A DNA stretch of 64,000 nucleotides, from the NCBI GenBank assembly GCA_029945665.1, contig JAQSCZ010000114.1, positions 2,547 through 66,546 on the forward strand, in the 5' to 3' direction. This DNA comes from a bacterium. Lineage in GTDB: Bacteria > Bacteroidota > Bacteroidia > NS11-12g > UBA955. The position numbers and the translations under genes are program-made. Shown piece after piece: positions 1 through 6,957 of this stretch. The first letter of the stretch is position 1; each line of letters opens with the position of its first letter. The notes beneath the pieces were generated by a model. The model did not search any database. It was not told the DNA's origin and worked only from the letters and a program-made list of their open reading frames with translations.

Positions 1-400
1 TTTTTTCATAGGGGCGTTTAGGTCTATCGTTAGAGCCAGCATTGTCTCTTTTTTCGTAAGGTCTCTTGCCACTGTCGCCAAATCCAGCACCTTCTCTTTT
101 TTCATAGGGGCGTTTAGGTCTATCGTTAGAGCCAGCATTGTCTCTTTTTTCATAGGGGCGTTTTGGTTTATCACCAAAGTTACTGCTAGTTTTTCTTTCA
201 TATGGATTTTTAGGACGGTCGCTATAGCCGGAGCCCTCTCTTTTCTCATAGGGTCTTTTAGGTTTGTCACCAAAACTCCCTGTATCTTTTCTTTCGTAAG
301 GTTTTTTCGGGCGGTCGCCAAAATCTTTACCCTCTCTTTTTTCGTAAGGTCTTTTAGGTTTGTCGCCAAAACCAGTATCTTTTCTTTCGTATGGTCTTTT
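1..400 (-). repeat. Tandem 48-bp coding repeat (KRPYEKR units)
   Basis: In-frame 45-48-bp units encoding the KRPYEKR-type repeat. Bases 1-51 recur essentially unchanged at 97-147, a 96-bp offset equal to two 16-residue units, while units nearer the start codon differ at many synonymous sites. The pattern fits recent duplication at the distal end of an older array. Unit number may vary between strains. Confidence 0.8.
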
Positions 401-610
401 TGGGCCCGAACCATCGCCATCTCTGTTGTATGATTTGTTTGGCGGTGGTGCAAGGAAACGAGGAGGTGCCAATTCATCTTTATCATTGGGATTGTATCTT
501 TCAGAAGGTTTATCAGAATCTGAATCAGTGCGCTTTCTGCGATCGGTATCCGGTTTTGAATAATTTTTTTTAAACGGTTTATCGTTTTTATTATCTCTAT
601 TATATGGCAT
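1..610 (-). CDS. Repeat-rich basic N-terminus of a probable RNA-binding/RNA-modifying protein (partial)
   Basis: Minus-strand gene starting with ATG at 610-608 and running off the left edge, so only the first 203 residues are visible. Residues 1-70 are Lys/Asp/Pro-rich and low in complexity. From residue 71 the protein is an array of 15-16-residue units built on KRPYEKR followed by a Gly/Asp/Phe segment such as GFGDKP; about eight units are visible. The catalytic domain is not in the window. In Bacteroidota such extensions precede RluB/RsuA-type pseudouridine synthases or SpoU-type rRNA methyltransferases, so either is an inference from the tail alone. A TACCTTTG box lies 8 bases upstream of the ATG, giving a very short leader. 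The gene has no evident link to the glycan locus. Confidence 0.7.
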   Translation of the reverse strand, partial: MPYNRDNKNDKPFKKNYSKPDTDRRKRTDSDSDKPSERYNPNDKDELAPPRFLAPPPNKSYNRDGDGSGPKRPYERKDTGFGDKPKRPYEKREGKDFGDRPKKPYERKDTGSFGDKPKRPYEKREGSGYSDRPKNPYERKTSSNFGDKPKRPYEKRDNAGSNDRPKRPYEKREGAGFGDSGKRPYEKRDNAGSNDRPKRPYEK

Positions 611-618
611 AACTACTG

Positions 619-626
619 CAAAGGTA
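619..626 (-). promoter_or_regulatory. Bacteroidota -7 box for the leftmost gene
   Basis: Minus-strand TACCTTTG matches TAnnTTTG and is followed by CA, as at 33381 and 46136. It ends 8 bases before the ATG at 610. No clear -33 TTG is visible at the usual spacing. Confidence 0.5.
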
Positions 627-690
627 CGTAAAAACCCCTTCTTTTTTTCATTTTTAACCCATTGGCTAACCATGGCAAGAATGGCGCTAT

Positions 691-1266
691 TTATAATTCC
701 ATGAAGAGATAGACTGATTTCATGCGTTTAAAATAGTCTACGGTTAATTGAATTCTAAAATCATTTTTAACATTAAGGTCACTGATAAATGATTTTGTTG
801 AAGGCGTTCCTACAACATTGTTTTTAGCGTAAATGATTAAATTTTTAGCAGCAGCAATGGCCTTTATTGGTTGAACCTCCGAACTGAAACAGATAGTCAT
901 ACTGCTACTTTCCATTTTCAGACAAGAGACAATCAGCGTATTTTCTATTTTTTCAGCGGGAATATGCTCTATTCCATTATCATTAAATAATTCAATCAGT
1001 TTTTTTTCTCCGAGTGCTATATTTCCTAGGTTTTTCTCAGTTTTAAGTTGCATTATTTGAGAAAGAAAATCATAACTATTTCCACAAGAATTAAAATAAA
1101 AACCATTCTTTACCCATTCAGAAACAAAATCTTCATCAGGCAATACCAAAGCTTTTTTGAAAATATCACTTTCAAAATTAAGCAATGGATATTGGTTAGG
1201 TAGGGGTTGAACTAAACCTTTCCGGATTTGTTTTATAGTTTGTTCTTTGGGAGTAATATCAAACAC
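691..1266 (-). CDS. LUD-domain-like (LutC/YkgG superfamily) protein
   Basis: 191 residues with a GTG start at 1266. The N-terminus (residues 1-45, containing KEQTIKQIRKGL) and the C-terminus (GTPSTKSFISDL, then a KSVYLFMEL end) follow the layout of small LUD proteins of the LutC/YkgG superfamily, where TGPSRTADI and ELYVFLID occupy the equivalent places. The Gly-rich nucleotide-binding-like centre of LutC is poorly kept, so this is a divergent member. In Bacteroidota such proteins are ordinary chromosomal genes with an unclear role; a lactate-utilisation function is not implied. It is divergent from the ABC transporter at 1336, and a shared promoter region of 69 bp separates them. Confidence 0.5.
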   Translation of the reverse strand: MFDITPKEQTIKQIRKGLVQPLPNQYPLLNFESDIFKKALVLPDEDFVSEWVKNGFYFNSCGNSYDFLSQIMQLKTEKNLGNIALGEKKLIELFNDNGIEHIPAEKIENTLIVSCLKMESSSMTICFSSEVQPIKAIAAAKNLIIYAKNNVVGTPSTKSFISDLNVKNDFRIQLTVDYFKRMKSVYLFMEL

Positions 1267-1287
1267 AATGTTTTGTAGAATAAAAAC

Positions 1288-1295
1288 TACATTTG
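1288..1295 (+). promoter_or_regulatory. -7 box for the 1336 operon
   Basis: TACATTTG matches TAnnTTTG. It lies 40 bases before the TTG start at 1336. It directly abuts an opposite-strand near-match, so the two share a TTTGCAAA palindrome at 1292-1299. Confidence 0.55.
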
Positions 1296-1303
1296 CAAAG
1301 TAA
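1296..1303 (-). promoter_or_regulatory. Imperfect -7 box for the LUD-like gene
   Basis: Minus-strand TTACTTTG has one mismatch to TAnnTTTG. It lies 29 bases before the GTG start at 1266 and is back to back with the + strand box at 1288-1295. Confidence 0.35.
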
Positions 1304-1335
1304 TAGTAAAAATTTTAAAAAAGCATTATTAAATA

Positions 1336-3066
1336 TTGTCTGCCTCTACGAATGCCATATTGCATGCTTTAAATAGCATCAAACAATTGATAGATAAAAC
1401 TAGTCAACAAAAAGGCCGAAAGTTGTTAATTTTAACGAGTTTGGTTTCCATTGCTGATGTTATTGGATTAGCGGCTGTAGTGCCAATTTTAATGTTAGCA
1501 ATTGATGGTGATTTTTTAGAGAAGAGTAGCAAACTGCGCTATATTTTTAGTCATTCTGGCTTGCCAACCGAAGCGAGTTTTCTTGTTGTGTTAATCATTG
1601 GTGTTGTTTTCTTTTTTGCACTAAAAAATATTTTAGCGATAAGGGTTCAAAATAATCTTCAGAAGCTATGTACAGAATTGGTTCAGAAATTTACAGAGCA
1701 AACTTTTTATAATTCTGTTAATCAGAATTATATTAAAATAGTTGCAAATGGCACATCAGAATTGCTTCAGAAAATTCATTTCAATTCATTTTATTATGCG
1801 ACCGGAATTTTACTGCCTTTTGTTGGTATCATTGGCGAAAGTGTTATTGTGTTTTTCGTTGTATTATTCATTGTGTGGTTTAATCCGATGGTGTTTTTAT
1901 TAATTGCTCTTATCACAGGTCCAGCATTTTATTTAATTAATAAGATGGTAAAAAATAGAGTTTATGTGTTAGGTCAAAAAGCCAAAGACCAAAGAGAAAA
2001 AACAATAGATAGCTTAAACATTGGAATTAATGGATTGGCAGATATCAAAATAAACCATACGGCTGGTTATTTTATCAAGGATTTTTTGGGGAAGCAAAAG
2101 CTTTTGCTAGAATTTGATTTCAAATCAATGCAATATCAGTTAATACCCTCTCGAGCCAATGAATTTGTTGTATTAATTGGGGTTATTGTTCTAGTAGTTT
2201 ACGGGTACTTTTTTTCACAAAATCCAGGAGGTCTGCGACTTTTGGGAGCCATTTTTGTATTGTCAGTTTTTAGATTAATCCCAGCTTTGAATCGGCTTTT
2301 GGTAGCTTTAATGAAGATTAAGCATTATCAGTATACCATCGATTTTTTAAAAAATAATGAAATATCTACCCATCAGCATTTAGAACATCCTATTTTGGTG
2401 CATCAAAAAATTGAAATTCAAAATATCGTTTTTAGATATACTGATAGTCCTGTTAATTTGCTTAATAAAATAAATTTAACCATTCATAAAGGTGATATTA
2501 TAGGCATAACTGGCAGCAGTGGCAGTGGAAAGAGCACATTGTTAAAAATAATTTCAGGACTAATTGTACCTCATGAAGGTGAACTTAAGATTGATGGAGA
2601 AATACTGAGAGCGGATCAAATAAGTGCTTGGCAAAATCAGTTGGGTTTCGTACATCAATCACCTTTTATTTTCAATAAATCGCTGATTGAAAATATAGCA
2701 TTTTCCGAGGTTATAGATGAAGAAAAATTGAAAAGGGCAATTGAAAATTCAGGAATTTCTGACTTTGTGAATGCCTTGCCAAATGGAAATGCTACCATTT
2801 TAGGTGAACAAGGCATCAGAATAAGTGAAGGTCAAAAACAGAGAATTGCAATTGCAAGAGCCTTGTATAAAAATGCAAAAGTATTATTGTTCGACGAAGC
2901 TACAAGCGCTTTAGATGCTGAAGCAGAACAAATAATAATTGAAAGTATAAGAAAGTTAAAGGAGCAACATGTTACAATTATAATTATTGCACATCAAAAC
3001 AGAATACTGCATCTTTGCGACCAAATATTTAAAATAGAAAAAGGATTTTTGATCAAAAATGACTGA
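1336..3066 (+). CDS. MsbA-type ABC exporter (fused permease and ATPase)
   Basis: 576-residue half-transporter with an N-terminal six-helix ABC membrane domain (about residues 20-320) and a C-terminal nucleotide-binding domain (about 355-576). Visible motifs are Walker A GSSGSGKST (393-401), a signature loop reading ISEGQ instead of LSGGQ (496-500), Walker B VLLFDEATSALD (from 516) and an H-loop histidine in IIAHQ. The family moves lipids, lipid-linked sugars or peptides across the inner membrane; the substrate here is unknown, but the position at the edge of a glycan locus suggests a lipid-linked glycan. The TTG at 1336 is the first possible start, because an in-frame TAA lies at 1330-1332. 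It overlaps the next gene by 8 bases. Confidence 0.85.
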   Translation: MSASTNAILHALNSIKQLIDKTSQQKGRKLLILTSLVSIADVIGLAAVVPILMLAIDGDFLEKSSKLRYIFSHSGLPTEASFLVVLIIGVVFFFALKNILAIRVQNNLQKLCTELVQKFTEQTFYNSVNQNYIKIVANGTSELLQKIHFNSFYYATGILLPFVGIIGESVIVFFVVLFIVWFNPMVFLLIALITGPAFYLINKMVKNRVYVLGQKAKDQREKTIDSLNIGINGLADIKINHTAGYFIKDFLGKQKLLLEFDFKSMQYQLIPSRANEFVVLIGVIVLVVYGYFFSQNPGGLRLLGAIFVLSVFRLIPALNRLLVALMKIKHYQYTIDFLKNNEISTHQHLEHPILVHQKIEIQNIVFRYTDSPVNLLNKINLTIHKGDIIGITGSSGSGKSTLLKIISGLIVPHEGELKIDGEILRADQISAWQNQLGFVHQSPFIFNKSLIENIAFSEVIDEEKLKRAIENSGISDFVNALPNGNATILGEQGIRISEGQKQRIAIARALYKNAKVLLFDEATSALDAEAEQIIIESIRKLKEQHVTIIIIAHQNRILHLCDQIFKIEKGFLIKND

Positions 3067-4090
3067 TATTAAAAAAATAAAATTTGCGGTTATAGGTACT
3101 GGCCACATAGGCAAGCGCCATATCGAAATGATTTCAAGACATGGTGAATCTGAGTTGGTTGCCTTGTGTGATATTAAACCAGCGGACACGCTTGCTATTG
3201 ATATTTACAAGGTGCCATTTTTTAACACCATTCATGAATTGTTTCAATCAGAAATTGAATTTGATGTTTTAAGTATTGCTACACCCAATGGTTTGCATGC
3301 TGAGCATGCCTTATTAGGATTGGAGCATAAAAAACATATTGTTATTGAAAAACCCATGGCCTTAAGTAAGGCTGATTGTGAAAAAATAATTTTTAAATCT
3401 TTACAAGTTTCAAGACAAGTATTTTGTGTAATGCAAAACCGATACTCACCCCCATCAGAATGGATAAAAAAGGTAGTAGAAGATGGTTTATTGGGTAATA
3501 TTTTTATGGTTCAAATAAATTGTTATTGGAACCGGGACAATAGGTACTATAAAGCGGATGGTTGGAAAGGTAAATTATCGTTAGATGGAGGCACCTTATT
3601 TACCCAATTTTCACACTTTATAGATATTATGTATTGGTTGTTTGGCGATATTTCAGATATACAAGCAAAGTTCAATGATTTTAGTCACCAAGGGATCACT
3701 GATTTTGAGGATAGCGGGATGGTTAATTTTAATTTTGTGAATGGTGGCATGGGTAGTTTAAATTATTCAACCTCAGTTTGGGATAAAAATTTAGAAAGTA
3801 GTTTAACCATTGTAGCCGAAAAAGGCAGTGTTAAAATAGGAGGACAATACATGAATGAAGTTGAGTATTGTCATATTGAAAATTATGAAATGCCAGTTTT
3901 GGCCGCGGCCAATCCAGCCAATGACTATGGTCCATACAAAGGGTCGGCTGCAAATCACAATTATGTATATGAAAATGTAATTGATACATTAAAAAATAGA
4001 ACGACCATTACAACGAACGCCCTTGAAGGCTTGAAGGTCGTAGAAATAATCGAACGTATTTATGCATTAAATCCATTTATTAAGAAATAA
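3059..4090 (+). CDS. Gfo/Idh/MocA-family sugar oxidoreductase
   Basis: 343 residues. An N-terminal Rossmann fold carries the NAD(P)-binding loop GTGHIGKRH (13-21), followed by the family hallmark EKP at 97-99 and a C-terminal alpha/beta domain. The opening ([14 protein letters not shown]) resembles WbpB/WlbA-type enzymes that oxidise UDP-GlcNAcA at C3, the first step toward 3-amino-uronic sugars. That substrate is only an inference, since the family is very broad. The gene is translationally coupled to the ABC exporter by an 8-base overlap and is followed 2 bases later by a glycosyltransferase, so it belongs to the same operon. Confidence 0.8.
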   Translation: MTDIKKIKFAVIGTGHIGKRHIEMISRHGESELVALCDIKPADTLAIDIYKVPFFNTIHELFQSEIEFDVLSIATPNGLHAEHALLGLEHKKHIVIEKPMALSKADCEKIIFKSLQVSRQVFCVMQNRYSPPSEWIKKVVEDGLLGNIFMVQINCYWNRDNRYYKADGWKGKLSLDGGTLFTQFSHFIDIMYWLFGDISDIQAKFNDFSHQGITDFEDSGMVNFNFVNGGMGSLNYSTSVWDKNLESSLTIVAEKGSVKIGGQYMNEVEYCHIENYEMPVLAAANPANDYGPYKGSAANHNYVYENVIDTLKNRTTITTNALEGLKVVEIIERIYALNPFIKK

Positions 4091-4092
4091 AA

Positions 4093-4809
4093 ATGAGTAA
4101 ACTATCAATCATTATTCCTGCTTATAATGAAGGCAAAACGATTCACTTAATTTTAGACAAAGTAAAGGCAGTGGAATTAATAGGTGGAATGACAAAAGAA
4201 ATTCTAATTATTAATGATTGTTCGAAGGATGATACCGAGACTGCTATTTTTAGTTACATACAAGCGCATCCAGAAGACAATATACAATATAGAAAGCATG
4301 ATGTAAATAAGGGTAAAGGAGCAGCCTTACACACTGGAATTAAAGAAGCAACTGGAGATTATGTAATTATTCAAGATGCCGATTTAGAATATGATCCAAA
4401 TGAATATAATTTATTATTAAAACCAATTTTAGATGGTTTTGCCGATGTCGTATATGGTACCAGGTTTATGGGAGGTAAGCCACACAGAATTTTATTCTTT
4501 TGGCATTCTATAGGGAATAAATTCTTAACACAATTGAGTAATTCACTAACTAATTTGAATTTAACCGATATGGAAACTTGCTATAAATTATTTAAAAGAG
4601 AAATTATTCAATCCATTCAATTTAAAGAAAATAGATTTGGTTTCGAACCTGAGGTAACCGCCAAGGTAGCTAGAATAAGTGGGGTAAGAATTTACGAAGT
4701 AGGTATTTCTTATTACGGTAGAACGTATCTGGAAGGAAAGAAAATTGGCTGGAAGGATGGTTTCAGAGCCATTTATTGTATTATTAAATACAATCTCTTT
4801 AGCCGTTAA
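4093..4809 (+). CDS. Family 2 glycosyltransferase, DPM1-like
   Basis: 238 residues with a compact GT-A domain: IIIPAYNEG at 6-14, an ND pair at 41-42 and the metal-binding DAD at 95-97 in QDADLEYDP. The length and sequence resemble short dolichyl/polyprenyl-phosphate mannose synthases without C-terminal membrane helices. It probably transfers a hexose from a nucleotide sugar to polyprenyl phosphate, giving a donor for the polytopic GT-C-like proteins downstream. This use is inferred. It is the last gene before a 135-bp gap and the regulatory pair. Confidence 0.8.
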   Translation: MSKLSIIIPAYNEGKTIHLILDKVKAVELIGGMTKEILIINDCSKDDTETAIFSYIQAHPEDNIQYRKHDVNKGKGAALHTGIKEATGDYVIIQDADLEYDPNEYNLLLKPILDGFADVVYGTRFMGGKPHRILFFWHSIGNKFLTQLSNSLTNLNLTDMETCYKLFKREIIQSIQFKENRFGFEPEVTAKVARISGVRIYEVGISYYGRTYLEGKKIGWKDGFRAIYCIIKYNLFSR

Positions 4810-4907
4810 AGCGGTTTCTGGTAATTGTTAAAGGCCATACTGTTCGAAAAGAATTTGTTGGCTTTTAGTTTTCTAAACATTGTGTTCATAATATTAATTT
4901 TCTAAAA

Positions 4908-4946
4908 ATGAAAAAACGAGTAGGTTTGCTACTCAATATTTTTCAT
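4908..4946. promoter_or_regulatory. Interrupted palindrome over the regulator start codon
   Basis: Two nested inverted repeats share one centre. ATGAAAAA (4908-4915) pairs with TTTTTCAT (4939-4946), and GAGTAG (4918-4923) pairs with CTACTC (4929-4934) around a GTTTG loop. The right arm includes the first two bases of the ATG at 4945. It could be an operator for autorepression by the winged-helix protein, or an RNA hairpin occluding its start. The symmetry is seen directly; the function is inferred. Confidence 0.45.
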
Positions 4947-5481
4947 GATTCAAACTTTGATTACTTCTAAAACGAGAGTAAAATTGCTGTTAAAGTTTTT
5001 TTTAAACAGTGATACCAAATCGTATTTAAGAAATCTAGAGTCAGAGTTTGGAGAATCAACCAATGCAATTCGTTTAGAGCTCAATAAATTTGAGGAAGCA
5101 GGCATGCTTCAAAGCGAATTTGAAGGCAATAAAAAACTTTATAAAGCGAATACCAATCACCCTTTATTTAAAGATATAAATAATATTATTTTTAAATATG
5201 TTGGACTCGATTGGATTGTTGAGCACATCGTATCTAAACTTGGGTATTTAGAGAAAGTATACCTTTCAGGATCATTTGCTAAAGGGATAGATAGTGATCA
5301 AATTGACCTCGTAATACTAGGAAAAGTAGATGAATATTATTTAGAGGATTTGTGCAAAAAAGTAGGAAATAAGATAAATCGAAAAATCAAATACACAATT
5401 GTTGAAAAATTGAGTATCAAAGAAGGTATTTACTTACTACTTTGGTCGAAAGAAAATAAGAAAAAATTATCTCAAAATTAG
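4945..5481 (+). CDS. Winged-helix regulator with degenerate nucleotidyltransferase domain
   Basis: 178 residues. Residues 1-75 form an ArsR-like winged helix, with recognition-helix region GESTNAIRLELNKFEEAGML and a wing around EGNKKLYKAN. Residues 95-170 resemble a MNT-type nucleotidyltransferase: GS at 109-110 and a following SDQIDL (117-122), in which two residues instead of one separate the aspartates, so the metal-binding DxD is spoiled. Proteins of this type are often found just ahead of UpxY genes in Bacteroidota polysaccharide loci. It is likely a DNA-binding regulator of the locus, with the NTase fold used for sensing or protein contacts. Its start codon lies inside a palindrome, suggesting autoregulation. 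Confidence 0.75.
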   Translation: MIQTLITSKTRVKLLLKFFLNSDTKSYLRNLESEFGESTNAIRLELNKFEEAGMLQSEFEGNKKLYKANTNHPLFKDINNIIFKYVGLDWIVEHIVSKLGYLEKVYLSGSFAKGIDSDQIDLVILGKVDEYYLEDLCKKVGNKINRKIKYTIVEKLSIKEGIYLLLWSKENKKKLSQN

Positions 5482-5498
5482 TTTGTTAAACTAATTTT
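5474..5498 (+). terminator. Perfect 11-bp hairpin at the end of the regulator gene
   Basis: AAAATTAGTTT (5474-5484), loop GTT, AAACTAATTTT (5488-5498). The stem is perfect but AT-rich and spans the regulator's stop codon (5479-5481). The right arm ends in TTTT. It is a weak intrinsic terminator or attenuator candidate placed between the regulator and the antiterminator gene. Confidence 0.4.
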
Positions 5499-5515
5499 AG
5501 AGATTGTGCCACATA

Positions 5516-5539
5516 GGTCTGATACCAATGGTTTAGACC
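5516..5539 (+). promoter_or_regulatory. Leader hairpin ahead of the UpxY gene
   Basis: Nested stem: GGTCT (5516-5520) with AGACC (5535-5539), and inside it ACC (5524-5526) with GGT (5530-5532) around AAT. A short palindrome TCACA-AA-TGTGA follows at 5563-5574. UpxY-type proteins act on the 5' leaders of their own operons, so this structured leader is a plausible site of action. That role is inference. Confidence 0.35.
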
Positions 5540-5599
5540 AATTATTAGCTCCCTTTCTTGGATCACAAATGTGACTGAGGAGGCAGCGCTTTAAATAAA

Positions 5600-6106
5600 A
5601 TGAACGACGAAATTACTTGGAATGTTGTGTATACCTCCTCTCGTCAGGAGAAAAAAGTAGCACAACGGCTTTCTGACATGGGCGTAGAAAATTATTTACC
5701 CATCGTAAAAGTATTGAGTCAATGGAGCGATAGAAAGAAGTTAATAGAAAAGCCATTGTTTAACGGGTATGTTTTTGTTAGGCTTGTTAAAAATCCAGAT
5801 GAGGTTTTGAGAGTTACCGGTGTAGCGGGCTACTTAAAATATAACAAAAAAAATGCCGTGGTTTATCAACATGAAATTGATACTATAAAGTCGCTCATAC
5901 ATTACGGTTATGATATGACCGCCATAGATATTTCTGAAGATTTAGAAATAGGAGAAAAAGTAATGATTACAGATGGTACATTAAAGGGGCAAATTGGTGA
6001 GTTAGTGCTTAAAAATGATACAAAGTGGTTCATTATATTTTTTGAATATTTTGGAAATGGGGTGCAAGTTAAAATTCCTTCTAAATTATTAAAATCAATT
6101 AAGTGA
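5600..6106 (+). CDS. UpxY-family transcription antiterminator (NusG paralog)
   Basis: 168 residues. An N-terminal NGN domain (about 6-105) begins WNVVYTSSRQEKKVAQRL and contains the typical KPLFNGYVFVRL strand. A short KOW-like C-terminal domain follows (about 118-168, GEKVMITDGTLKGQIGEL). The family, described for Bacteroides fragilis capsule loci, travels with RNA polymerase and prevents premature termination in long polysaccharide operons. The position at the head of a run of dozens of co-oriented genes fits that role exactly. The ATG at 5600 is the first good start. Its stop overlaps the GTG of the wzm-like gene by 4 bases, so regulator and exporter are coupled. Confidence 0.88.
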   Translation: MNDEITWNVVYTSSRQEKKVAQRLSDMGVENYLPIVKVLSQWSDRKKLIEKPLFNGYVFVRLVKNPDEVLRVTGVAGYLKYNKKNAVVYQHEIDTIKSLIHYGYDMTAIDISEDLEIGEKVMITDGTLKGQIGELVLKNDTKWFIIFFEYFGNGVQVKIPSKLLKSIK

Positions 6107-6957
6107 AAGAGACATTCGATTATGAAATAGGAGCAAAAAAAAGTTTGCTAAGTTTTAATTTCAAAGAACTATGGCGATATCGCGATTTGATATCCTTATT
6201 GGTTAAAAGAGATTATGTAGCGGTATATAAACAAACAGTACTAGGCCCTGTTTGGTTTTTTATTCAACCGTTGATTACCTCACTAATTTTTACACTCATT
6301 TTTGGGAAAATTGCCAATTTAGCACCTGCTGGCGTTCCTCCATTTTTATTTTTCTTATGCGGTCAAACTTTTTGGAATTATTTTGCTTCCTGTCTGACTG
6401 CCACGTCAAATACATTTGTGGCCAATGCAAGTGTATTTGGAAAAGTTTATTTTCCGCGTTTGGCGGTTCCAATTTCTGTTGTAATATCTAACTTATTAAA
6501 ATTTTCACTTCAATTTCTAATGTTAATCGTAGTATGGGTCTATTATTATTTTGAAGGTACCTATGCCATTGAAGCAAATTTTACGCTGTTGTTAGTTCCA
6601 CTTTATTTAGTATTTATGGCCATTCTGGGTTTAGGTGCAGGTTTAGTCATTTCATCCTTAACAACACGTTATAGAGATTTTACATTTTTGGTTGGTTTTG
6701 GCGTTCAATTATTGATGTGGGCTACTCCGGTGGTTTATCAATTAGATACAATGGCTTCAAAAAATAAATTACTTGGGAAGTTGGTTACCAGTAATCCCAT
6801 GACTTCAATTCTTGAAGCTGCTAAGTATGGCTTTAACTGTGGAGGTAGTTTTCGACCAACCCTATTATTTTACAGTGCGGCCTTTGGTTGTATTTTACTA
6901 TTAATAGGAATAGCCGTTTTTAATCGTGTTGAAAAAACTTTTATGGATACAGTATAA
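6103..6957 (+). CDS. wzm: O-antigen/polysaccharide ABC-2 exporter permease (Wzm-like)
   Basis: 284 residues with about six membrane helices (clusters near 60-85, 95-130, 140-170, 180-205, 210-235 and 255-275). The N-terminus carries the typical YRDLISLLVKRDYVAVYKQT segment just before the first helix, ending in LGPVWFFIQP, a hallmark of ABC-2 polysaccharide permeases. With the next gene it forms the Wzm/Wzt exporter that flips undecaprenyl-linked glycan to the periplasm. The start is GTG at 6103, overlapping the UpxY stop by 4 bases; the stop TAA shares one base with the wzt ATG. Confidence 0.88.
   Translation: MKETFDYEIGAKKSLLSFNFKELWRYRDLISLLVKRDYVAVYKQTVLGPVWFFIQPLITSLIFTLIFGKIANLAPAGVPPFLFFLCGQTFWNYFASCLTATSNTFVANASVFGKVYFPRLAVPISVVISNLLKFSLQFLMLIVVWVYYYFEGTYAIEANFTLLLVPLYLVFMAILGLGAGLVISSLTTRYRDFTFLVGFGVQLLMWATPVVYQLDTMASKNKLLGKLVTSNPMTSILEAAKYGFNCGGSFRPTLLFYSAAFGCILLLIGIAVFNRVEKTFMDTV

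Noticed and set aside
1-400. CRISPR array
   Set aside because: The repeats are in-frame 48-bp coding units without conserved direct repeats separated by unique spacers.
360-573. Two overlapping + strand ORFs of 60-67 codons
   Set aside because: They are antisense to the repeat-coding minus-strand gene and consist of low-complexity reverse translations of its repeats.
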